Position numbers and translations under genes: made by a program. Of a stretch of 64,000 nt of DNA, positions 12,760 through 23,500 are shown piece by piece. This DNA is from Pempheris klunzingeri. Taxonomy: Eukaryota > Chordata > Actinopteri > Acropomatiformes > Pempheridae. Below the pieces are notes generated by a model. It was not told where the DNA came from, did not search any database, and worked only from the letters and a program-made list of their open reading frames with translations. Location: the NCBI RefSeq assembly GCF_042242105.1, contig NC_092020.1, forward strand, positions 17,390,788 through 17,454,787. The letters are read 5' to 3'. Within the stretch, counting starts at the first letter, position 1. Every line of letters begins with the position of its first letter.

Positions 12760-15700
12760 ATGGGTAACTGGATTATTAACAATGGACTTACATCCGTCAT
12801 ACTGGTGAGTTTTTCTCAGTTTCACCTTAGGAGTTACATTTTTCTAACCGCAAATGGAACTAATGGTGACCATGCGGAGGATTTACGCACAGATTTTGTG
12901 CGCAAAACATGAATGTCAGTCCAAACCCTTAAGTCCTCAACGCAAATAGACAACTTGTGATTAAATTTTTTGAATGAAAGACAACTTTTGTGCTGGAATC
13001 GTGATCCTGGCTGTGTTTGCAGGTGGTCTGGATGGGCATCAACATCTTCCTTTTCGTCTGGTTTTACCTCTTCTACGATTTGGGGGATCAGTTTTTCTAC
13101 ACGCGTCATCTTTTAGGGGTGAGTAAAGACAACAGACTGTCATGAGAATTACAGCCAACATTTCACATGTATTTATTTATTTATTTATTTATTTATCTAT
13201 CTATCTCAGTCTGCCTTGGCCTGGGCCAGAGCTCCCGCAGCTGTCCTCAACTTCAACTGCCTGCTGATCCTCCTTCCCGTGTGCAGGAACCTGCTGTCTC
13301 TGCTCCGCGGCTCCTTCATGGTAAGATGCCGATGTTTCCTGTCCGAGCAGGGCGAGGTGCACCAAACACACTGTCTCGAGTATTTTCATGCAGGTCATGC
13401 AAACTAGTTTGACTGCTGTATGTGCATGTATTATCTTTTCTTTTGTCTGTGCTTTAGTTTCCTCATTTTTAATAAAGTTTTTATCAGCATCTCTATCAAA
13501 GGTGCTACACAAATAAAGTTATTGTTTGTAATTCTCACCCAGGATTTTACATTCATTGCAATTACTTAAAATGCATTATATATTCATGTATTTTATATAT
13601 TTTTTCCACTCTCTTTCTTTATTTTTTTTAGTGTTGTGGCAGATCAATGAGAAAACAGTTGGACAAGAATTTGAGTTTCCACAAGCTGGTGGCGTACATG
13701 ATCGCTCTGATGACAGGTGAACTTGTGCATTAACAGACTCAGACAATATTCTTTGTTTAAAAAGAAAATTATGGTTATGGCTGTAGAAATTGTTTCTTTT
13801 ATCAACATTTAACTTTAGATCAGAGTTCATGTGCGAGCAATTTGTTTTGCCTGTGCCACAAGTCTAGATGTGGCATTATATTTGCGTCACCAGTAACAAT
13901 AGGAAAAATGGGGAGGGAAAAATCTAACAAATGTATTCACATTTAGATTAGAAGACCTTTTTTAAATAACTCTATACAATATGCTCTTTGTGCACATCTA
14001 TGGGGGATTGTTTGCTATTTCCTACACTGTGCAAACTGGCCTGTAGCTTATAGCTTATCTGTGTTTATCAGACAGTTTACTCAAGTGTGACAGAAAAGTA
14101 AAGGGGAAAAAAATGATTTTCAGTCCTTCCTGGTGGTGGAGTTAAACTGAAAAACGCACAAATGGAAAAAAAAGAAATTTTACTTAAATTTCAAAACGGA
14201 TGTCATGTCTTTTAAAATGTGGCTCATTTTGTGATGGTCTTTTCCCTCCCCACCGTGCTTCCTCTTAACTACAGACACACACACACACACACAGAGGTCA
14301 AAATGTTAAAAAGGGGGCATGGTTACATCAGGGGAGTAAAATAAATATTGACTGAAGGTGTATTTAAAAGAATCTCCCCCCACATTTCTTTTTCCAAGAT
14401 AAAAACCTTGACCTCTTATGCAGCGACTGCGAAACTTTAGAAGTCTAAGTCTAAGTCTTTAGAACATACAAAAAGCAAAAGAACATTGGCTTGAGATGCA
14501 ATTTTATTCATCAGTAGTCCAAATCGGCATCATTTTCCAGTAGAGTAAACCTGTGAAAGCTTACAGCAGCAGTAACGTGTTGCCTCTCTGTGACAGCTGT
14601 TCACATGATCGCCCATTTGTTGAACGTGGAGTGGTACAACAACAGCAGACAAGGGCAGTATGACAAGCTCAGCACGGCTCTGTCCAACCTGGAGGACAAG
14701 GGGAACACCACCTACCTGAACCCAATCCGCAAAACAGACATTGTAAGACTGATTACAGACTAATGTGGAGATACAAAATCTCTTCATGCCAGTTTGTTTC
14801 CATACAAGCTGAAGGATCATATGCTCGCTGTCATTCTTCCTCTTCCTCCTCTGTGTCAGCATGCGCAGCAGATTCCCACCTACTTTGTCTTTACCACCAT
14901 CGCCGGCCTCACAGGCGTCATCATCACGCTGGCCCTCATCCTCATCATCACCTCCTCCATGGAGGTCATCCGACGCAGCTACTTCGAGGTCTTCTGGTAC
15001 ACCCACCACCTCTTCGTCATCTTCTTCGCTGGTCTGGTCTTTCACGGCGCCGGGTAAGGGAAAGGTCTCAGCTTTGTTTTCTTTTGATGGAGCATTGTTG
15101 TTGTTACCGCAAACAGGTTTCACTCGTCTTTCCCACCTGCAGACGTATTGTGAGGAGTCAACAGACCACAAATCCACCGCACAACTTCACCATGTGTAAA
15201 GACCGCAGTGATGAATGGGGACGCATTCCTGAGTGTCCCATCCCTCAGTTTGCTGGAGGGTTTCCACAGGTTTGTCTTTTTTCAGCTCAGTCCTGCAGAA
15301 GTGGCACAAGTCAAAGCTTCTTTATTGTTGATTATCCGTAGCTGTCGTTTGAAGCATCATTTGTGAATTGTCAAATCATTCTGTCTGTATCTTTTTTTTT
15401 TTTTTTTAGACCTGGATGTGGGTGATCGGACCCATGATTCTGTATATTTGTGAGCGTCTGCTGCGTTTCATTCGTTATATGCAGGCAGTCAGATACAGGA
15501 AGGTGCGTCTGATTCGTGACTCATCTTTGCCCTCAGAGTTGTTCCGGGGAGGGTTATGTCACAGGGACTTAAACGTGTTTGCTTTGCTCTCAGATCGTGA
15601 TGCGGCCGTCCAAAGTGCTGGAGCTGCAGCTGGTGAAGAACGGTTTCACAATGGAGGTGGGCCAGTACGTCTTCCTCAACTGCCCGGCCATCTCCCAGCT

Positions 15701-18700
15701 GGAGTGGCACCCGTTCACCATGACCTCTGCCCCTGAGGAGGACTTCTTCAGCATCCACATCCGCTCAGCTGGAGACTGGACCGACAAACTCATAGACATC
15801 ATGCAGAAGCTACCAGAGGGAGCACAGGGACCAAAGTGAGCAAAAAACAGTCCGATTTCATGCCGTCATGTTTTGTCACGCAAGCAGGCGACTTTTTGTT
15901 ACCCACTGATCTGATTTTAGAGGCAGTTTGGTCTTTTTGGGATGTTTTTATGAAAGAATAAGTTGCATATTCACAAAGAATCCATTTGGTTAATTTAAAC
16001 TCATCGTAAATGACACACCACACATCTACACATATAGCAGGTTGTGTTAATCATCGCTGTTGTGTGCAGTAATTGTGACAAATAATCTGCAACCCTTCCT
16101 CCAGTGGAAAACCTCATACATACATTAACAATTAAATAAAACTAAACGAGGTTAAAAGTATGAATAAACATGTGGAGGTACAGAGGACATTTACTGCCTT
16201 ATGGACAAAGACATAATCATATGTATAAAGGAACAGATTGGTAGATACCACATGCAAAGGACGACTTCAGAGCACAAACCACTAATGAATCAAATTTAGC
16301 ATTAAACTGTGAGCCCAAAACAAACTTTTGTGAAAGGATCAAGTTCCCCTGGCTGTATTTTTAATTTCATGAACTTTGAATGGATTTTTTTCCCTCAAAT
16401 GAAGTCTTTAATTAAGCCACTGATTGTAGGGCCCTACACAGATTTAGTGTTAATCACTGTTTGTAGTATAATGACCCACAAAACAACAGAAGAACAGTAC
16501 AATGGTAGGTAAGAACTAATGGCTATAATGCAAAAGGTCATTAAATCTAATTTAAACCAATGCTACAAATCTGGACCAGATTAGGTTGAATGTTAATTCA
16601 TCAACACCAAAAGTTCAGAAAAAAGAATCTTCATCAGCAGATGGAGTTTGGCCAGTTGTTGTTGAATTGTGAATGCTCAAATGTCCTCTTTTTTTTTTTT
16701 AATGCACTTTAAGGTCATTTCATCTCCACAAAAGCTACTAAACGGACCTTCTGGTGAGAATTGTAGTGTTTTGTGTGTATTCGTTGAGTTGTGTGTATTT
16801 TATATAAAGGTCCATGGAGGGACCAGCGTTGTAGTTTAGCTCAGGCTATAAATAGTACGGTGTGGTATGTGGCATTCACCCACTTGTGCAAATAACTTTT
16901 TATTCTCAGTAGCTGTTTGCCAAGAAAAAGGAAAAGAATGAACTTTGAACCTGAAATCAACTATATTTTCCCTGATAACATAGTTTATTTAGAGTTATCT
17001 ATTTTTTTCCTCAGAATGGGTGTGGACGGACCCTTTGGGACAGCCAGTGAAGACGTATTCGACTATGAGGTCAGCATGCTGGTCGGTGCCGGCATCGGAG
17101 TCACTCCCTTCGCCTCCATCCTGAAGTCCGTCTGGTACAAGTTCAAGGACTCCAACCCTAAACTGCACACCAGAAAGGTAACGACTCAAACACCCGGTCA
17201 GTCTGCTTTTGACACTAACCCGTATTTCCATTTCACCGCGCCAACACGCTGCTGCACTTTGATTAATGTGAGACAGGATGGGTTATTGTCTCTTAGATAA
17301 AGAACAATGTGTGTTTTCACAACACGGACATGTTAGAAGACGAGTCACCAGCAGCGTGGCCAGCTTTTTTGTAAGGGGATCATTGTTCAACATGCCTGCG
17401 TTTGCTTCCTGGTTTCAGATCTATTTCTATTGGCTCTGCCGAGAAACCCACGCCTTCGAGTGGTTTGCTGACCTCCTGCAGGTGCTAGAGAAAGAGATGG
17501 AGGAGAGAGGCATGGGGGATTTCCTCACCTACAAACTCTATCTGACAGGATGGGATCAAAGCCATGTATGTGTGTCAGTCCTCACGTTGCTCAAATCACA
17601 GACCAAAGTCCATATTAACAGTGTATTAGTCATTTCAGCTTTAACTCAGGTGTTCTGGCTCCCCCCCCTTATTTTGCCACAGGCTAATCACGTGATGGTT
17701 CACTTTGATGAGGACACGGACGTGGTCACTGGGCTCAAACAGAAAACCCACTATGGCCGACCCGCCTGGGACAAGGAGTTCGAACAAGTCCGCAAAGAAA
17801 ACCCCACGTGAGATAAAAATCCTCTTTTTAGAGAATCTTCTTGAAATGCAGAAGATCCTTTCAACAGCGATGGAAGAAGTGTTCATGTTTAGTAAAAGTG
17901 TAAATACACTTTGTTCCAGGTCCTTGTTTTGCATTCAAAATCTTCCTTTTAAGTAAGAGCACAAAAGTATCATGAGCAAAATATACTTTTTCAAGTATGT
18001 GTTTTATTTTTTTGCGAGCATATCAGGAGTAAGAAAACACGCACACAGGACTTCCTGCGTTATAAGAGTAAACACAGTCATAGGTACATTACATTCTAGG
18101 TAGTTTTTCTTTTAAAAAGTAGAAAAATTTATATTTAAAAAAAAAAAGAAAAGACAAGGCAGATGTGCAGCAAGGTGCTTTACATCGGACACAACACAGT
18201 AGTTGTTGCCCTGGGAAAAAAAATTTCAGCACAGGCTCCCAGAACTTAAACACCCCTCCTCTGTCTTCATTATAAAATCTCTCCATCTGCCATTTCTTTC
18301 AACCACAAATCATACTTGGGAGTCAATTTCCCACGCTGGCAAGATTAGCTTTTTTTGCATATTTTTTTGCATCCAAAACAGCAATTTTTTAATACTTATT
18401 GGCTAAAGATGAGGAACTGGTCACTCTGAGGATGGATATGATCAGCAGTTTCCAAAAGCCTCTGAGAAACAATGAGATGCTTTTCTGATAGGTGTAAAGT
18501 TTACTGCATGACCAGGAGGAAAGAGTTAGATTACTGATCATAGCGAACAGTACACAGCAGCTGAAAGTTGGAAATACTCAAGCAAAGTCCAAGTACCTCC
18601 AGAACTGTACTGAAGTACGGCTCTCTGCTACTTTCCACCACTGTTTGTTGAGAACATTTTCCACATTCAAACTTCAGCCTCTGAAATCTAACACTTCATT

Positions 18701-18849
18701 TTATTTACGCTAATGTTTTCAGGTCTGTGGTGGGAACTTTCTTATGTGGCCCTGAAGCTCTGGGGAAAGTCCTGGAAAAGAAATGTGCTAAATACTCCGA
18801 CGTGGATCCTCGAAAGACCAAATTTTACTTCAACAAAGAGAACTTCTGA
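12760..18849 (+). CDS. nox1: NADPH oxidase catalytic subunit, probable NOX1 (13 exons)
   Basis: Exons: 12760-12804, 13023-13118, 13210-13320, 13632-13716, 14597-14742, 14860-15053, 15143-15269, 15410-15502, 15594-15835, 17015-17177, 17419-17565, 17683-17807, 18723-18849. They are in phase throughout and give 566 aa, the usual length for NOX1/NOX2. The protein moves electrons from cytosolic NADPH through FAD and two hemes across the membrane to make superoxide. The six-helix heme domain has putative heme ligands His101, His115, about His210 and about His223. The FAD motif is [16 protein letters not shown] motifs are [15 protein letters not shown] and FLCGPEAL, and the C-terminus is FNKENF. Sequons include NNS, NTT and NFT in extracellular loops. 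NOX1-like features against NOX2 (CYBB) are [17 protein letters not shown], the C-terminal [14 protein letters not shown], and absence of the NOX2-type Cys-rich insert before VDGPFG. Neighbours xkrx and cstf2 also match NOX1. cybb is the alternative call. Confidence 0.88.
13171..13205. repeat. (ATTT)n / (CTAT)n microsatellite
   Basis: Tetranucleotide run in nox1 intron 2, ending in CTATCTAT immediately before the exon 3 acceptor at 13208-13209. It sits where the polypyrimidine tract would be. Confidence 0.9.
14275..14293. repeat. short (AC)n microsatellite
   Basis: About nine AC units in nox1 intron 4. Confidence 0.9.
17866..18646. mobile_element. MITE-like element in nox1 intron 12
   Basis: The left end, CAGCGATGGAAGAAGTGTTC, and the right end, CTACTTTCCACCACTG, match the inverted ends of a common teleost repeat that begins CAGTGGTGGAAAGTA and carries 'aagtacaagtacct' type internal sequence (18575-18620). 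The centre is divergent, perhaps from nested insertion. No coding capacity. A related partial copy lies at about 34480-34890. Confidence 0.55.
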
Positions 18850-20105
18850 GCAAAACAACAGGAGAGCAGCGTTTTTGGCTTTTTAAAGGACTGCCGCTGG
18901 TGGGGATTTTCTTTCACCACCAATTATTTTCTAACAATAACTGATGATAAACCAGCCTGACAACCTGTGACACGAGCTGGGTGCGTTTTTGTCACACTAC
19001 TGCACACTGATAAAGAGGCAGACATGTTGTTTTATCAGCACTCCTCAGGGACCAACTTTCTGTCTTCATATCTTTTTATCCATGAATCATAATTCACTAT
19101 GAAGTCAGATACGCTCAGATGTTTGTGTACTTGTTGGATCATTCACTGTAAGATGCACTGCTGGTGAAGCCTTCATAGTTCCCGGTGGCCTGAGACTTGA
19201 AGTGAAGATTGTAATGAAGGATTTTACTGTTATGTGGAGATCAGGACCTCCAGGGGTTTGTCTCTGTAGTACACTGGTTAGTTCATGAAGGGAAATTTGT
19301 TTATATATTCTTTTTTTTTTTTTGCACAAAGACCATATTGAATTAAATGATCTTCTCTTGACATGTAATTTTCAATGTATTACTTCAGTGGCTCAGCTAC
19401 GGCTGCAACTAATGATTATTTTAATTATCAGATAATCTGCTGAGTATTTTATTGATTATTTGTTTGGTCTCTAAATTGCGTGGGGAAAAATTGCCATGTT
19501 AAGGTTTAAAAAATCTTTTTGTTTTATCCAACCAACAGGCCTAAACCCAGAGATATTTAGTTTACCATCACACAAGACCAAGAAAATCAGCACATTTAAG
19601 GAGCTGGAAACAGTGAATGTTTGTTGTTTTACTTGAAAAATCATTTATCAAAATTATGATTTTCTGCCAATTAACTGTTTAAAGTCAGCATATTTCATCT
19701 TTTCAGCACATTTTACACAGAATTAGCCTTTGATCAAATACACTGTAAAAAAATTGTGTTCTTGAACTAAATACATGTGATTGAAAAAAGGAAATCTTGG
19801 GATCTCTAAAAATATGTAAACTTAATACTATCGTCACTTTTTTTTCTAAAGCTTTAAGGAAACTGGTTTCTTGGAAACAGACATTGGTTTATTATAACCT
19901 GTTACCTAGAATTTGCTGGTGTTTCCTTATCAGGAAGACGAAGCAGTCACGTAACCTCTGGTTAGTCATCCTCTGAACACATGGAAGGACAATTATTTTA
20001 ATTATTGCATGATCACATTTGCTTTTTTTAATCCCCTTTCTTGTAAATAATCCCAAACTCCTATTAAAGAAAAAAAAAATAAAAAGGCAGTCTGTCTTTC
20101 TTTTC
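18850..20105 (+). other. nox1: nox1 3' UTR
   Basis: Sequence after the nox1 stop up to the likely poly(A) site. It includes a MITE fragment at 19401-19685. ATTAAA at 20063 and AATAAA at 20078-20083 are candidate signals. No coding content is supported. Confidence 0.6.
19401..19685. mobile_element. hAT-like MITE fragment (GCTGCAACTAAT family)
   Basis: Begins GGCTGCAACTAATGATTATT and contains the 'taaacccagagatatttagtttac' type of centre and AAGGAGCTGGAAACAGTGAATG. These are typical of a very abundant fish non-autonomous element. It lies inside the predicted nox1 3' UTR. Confidence 0.7.
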
Positions 20106-20115
20106 TTCTTTTATT
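20078..20115. terminator. abutting poly(A) signals of nox1 (+) and cstf2 (-)
   Basis: AATAAA on the + strand at 20078-20083 serves nox1. On the - strand AATAAA (TTTATT on +) at 20110-20115 serves cstf2. Cleavage 10-30 bases past each signal would make the two transcripts end within, or overlap across, this same segment. The signals are seen; use of each one is inferred. Confidence 0.55.
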
Positions 20116-20542
20116 GACAAAACGATATCAAGATAAACAGTTTCCAGACATGAAAACAGTCGGCTTGGAGGAAAAGGATGAGACCTCCATGACTTTCTCT
20201 TTGCTCAGCATTCACCTCCATCCTCTCAAAGGCTTCACTTATTTTTGAATCCTCAAGCACCAACCTTACCTCTTTCACACAGGTAACAATGATTAAAAAA
20301 AAACTATACAATATTCCAAACTAATGAGACGTCTTCAGAGCTGTTCGGGCTGAAGCTTTGGGGCAGGTCGCGAGCACTGAAATAAAAATAAAGTGTGTAG
20401 AAAAACGAGGAAAAACAGAATAATGTTTCAGAAATCAGAGTCAATGCAATGCTTCAAAGTCTGAATTTCCTGAAGGGATGTGAAGGAAATAAAGAAACCT
20501 CACGTACCTGAAACCTTTTTGAGGTTTTTCTCCATCAGACCA

Positions 20543-23500
20543 TCAAGGTGCCCCTCCAGCGGTCTTCTGAATCTGCTCTTTGAGGATGAGGATGCTCTGC
20601 CGCTGCTCCGGGGGCAACATGGCGATCTGTTCTGGGGTCAGCTGTAGGACCTGCATGATGAGGGCAGCCTAGAGAGAGAGACGACGTGACAGATTATATT
20701 TAATTGTTACGCAGGAGGTAAAATGTGCTTTTCTGCCTTCAAAGTGAAGAAAATATGGGAAAAACTCAGGCATTTCAAGTAATTTTGACTATTCTCTGAT
20801 GAAAGTTGAATCCAAATAATCCTTTAAAAGCTTTTATTGTGTTCAAACATCAACGGCTACTATTGAACACAAACTATTGCTGCTGCATTTACATTTGTAA
20901 GACCTGCTTTTCCCCCCTCAGGCAGCACGTACTTGGAGTGACCTGCAATCAGTGAGAGAGAATGCAAAACAGGATTTGCATTTCACTCAGAGGCACTTCA
21001 GGGAGCTGCCGAGACCTCGCTGAGTCTCGTCTAACCCTGAGACCTGCTGCTTATTGATGAAGGCCTGTTCTATTCATTATCATGGGGGTGACTGATCAAG
21101 TGACACCCACCTTCTCCTGGTCCTGCGTGGAGACCTGGCTCTGCCCCGGACTGAAGCCTCCGCCCGACTGAGGAACGCCAGAAATACCAGGACCCTGCAG
21201 GACAAACACACATTAGGATTCTCCAATTTGAGCAGAAAGCACTGATTTCTTCTGCATTATTCGTCCCTCAAGTCTCACTCGAATGATTTTTACAGTGTTT
21301 TTTCCCCCATGAGTTCATACAGCTTTTAAAAAGATCTAGTTCTTGAGTAAAAATCAAGCATTTTTCAGGCACTTTCATGGTTCCTAAACCAAAATTGCCC
21401 AGATTTTTGAAGCCTTCATCATCGCATCTAAATTGTTACTACAAACAAAATTGAGAAGAAATAAAGTTGACAGAATTCCTTCATACCCACAGCAGCCAGC
21501 GTGCACTCTCAAACAACAAACTAATACGATGACGAGATTGTTTCATTTCAAATATTAAAAGATTTTTGGTTTAAATGAACCACCAGATTATGTTCAAAAT
21601 CAAGGAGTGTATCCCAGTTCAAGCTTAGTCTTAACCTTGAAAACATGTTGAAAATAACCATTTACCAGACGTTTAAGATTTTGTACGAATCCTGTTTAAT
21701 GTGAAGTAAATGTTTAATAGTCATAATTAAATTGGTGAGTTGAAGCACACTCACACACGATCACATAATCTATTTATTTCTTGATTAATGTTGCCTTCCT
21801 CATTCTTACTTGTTTTGATTACACGTTTGCGTCTTTGTCGTTTACCTTTGAGGATTAAATTATTTTTTATGTGCTTATGATGCTTATTGAGGTGAGATTT
21901 ATTTAATAAGCCTCTAGGGTTCTTTTTTTGAAATCTCACCTGCACAATCTGCTTGTTGTGTTTCTGCTTATTTGGTTTTTATTATAGCGCTAATAGATAA
22001 GTAAAAATTGAGAGATTCTAATTCCTCATGACATATCAAACTTCGATGCTCTGTATTCTGCAAAAACGCAGGAAAAAGTAGCCGAGACATTAGATGCAGC
22101 TGTTACCGGTCTTGCAGGTGGAGCGTTCGGACCCATGCCGTGAGGGACGGGGCCTTGCATTCCTGCCGCCATGGGAACCCTCTGCCCAGTCACCGGACCA
22201 CGAGCATCCATCGCCCTCGGGTCACGACCTGAAGAGAAAAACAAAAAAACTAAACCACACTTACTGTTCACTCCTGCTGAATATTGAGTTAACCATTAAA
22301 GTAAAGGACAACTCTGTTTAAAATGACTCGTTCTCATTAGATAAAACATTAACATTAAAACCCACAAGTGGAAAAAACTGTGTTTGCAGTCAAGAGAAGT
22401 CATGTTGGCTTCTGGAAACATTGTGACAGGTGTGACCTTAAAAAAAAACATAAATCAAGGAGGTATTAAATATAAGGAAATTGAAATGGTAAAGTGTAAC
22501 CTCAGGAGCAAGAAAAACCTGTGGCTGTCATGTCAAACAACAAATCGTATCCTCTAAAAACCTCTTGCTAGGACAAACATCTTGTTTGGTTTGTGGTATC
22601 TGGTTTGTCCGCCAGCTGGGGCTGAAACTAAAGTGAAATCTGTTACAAACAAACCACAGGCACTCAGTCACGGCTGAGTTTAAACCCTCATGTTCTCATT
22701 AGAGCACCTACCTCTGGTTTCCATCGGGGGTCCCCGTGGCTCCATCATCGGGGGCCCTCTGGGGTCACCCATCATGTTTCGGGGTTCGCCCATGGATGGG
22801 CCTCTCATGTCCATTGGAGGTCCTCTCAAATCCGGAGGGGGTCCACTTGCCATTTGGGGCATGTGTAAAGGTGGGGCTTGGTGGGGGGGTGGAGCTCCCA
22901 TGTAACCCCGGCTGAATACACACAGACACAAAATAACAGCAATTGCATCTCTAGAAAATTTAAGAGGGCACAGTTTTAAAAGCTTAAAATCATAATTCTT
23001 ACCACTTTTTCCCCCATTTTATGTATTATTTATGGGACCAGGGGTCACAGATAACGTGTAAATCCATCAAAAAAAAAAAAGAAGGGACAATCATTTTCAG
23101 TCAGTGGATGATATTTCATTTTCAGTGATGGAACAGGAGGAGCAGCCACAGTGAGCTGTTAGTTTGTTGTGTGGAAAAATCCCATGAAATCAGACTGGAG
23201 TTCAAATTATCATCGACTGACTCCTTCATTAAGATAAACATTTGTTCGGCTGTGCTGTGAACAAATAAATACACTAATTTCTCCTCTGGTGGATTTCTGT
23301 ACAAAAGTAGTTGCTCGCCGAGCGTTCGCTGCCTCCAGAAGTCATGGATCTGTAGTGTTGAACCACATTTGACGTTACCACGGTAACCGCAGGTGTTGTC
23401 AAAACAACCACGAAAGAAAACGTGGCTTGAATTGACACTCTACTAAAATCCACACATCGCCTCTTCTGTTATTCAGGTAATGTGATTTGGGTGAACATCT

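Noticed and set aside
12760-18849. Call of this gene as cybb (NOX2)
   Set aside because: The linker before VDGPFG lacks the NOX2-type insert, the C-terminus matches NOX1 and the neighbours match the NOX1 locus. Kept as an alternative only.
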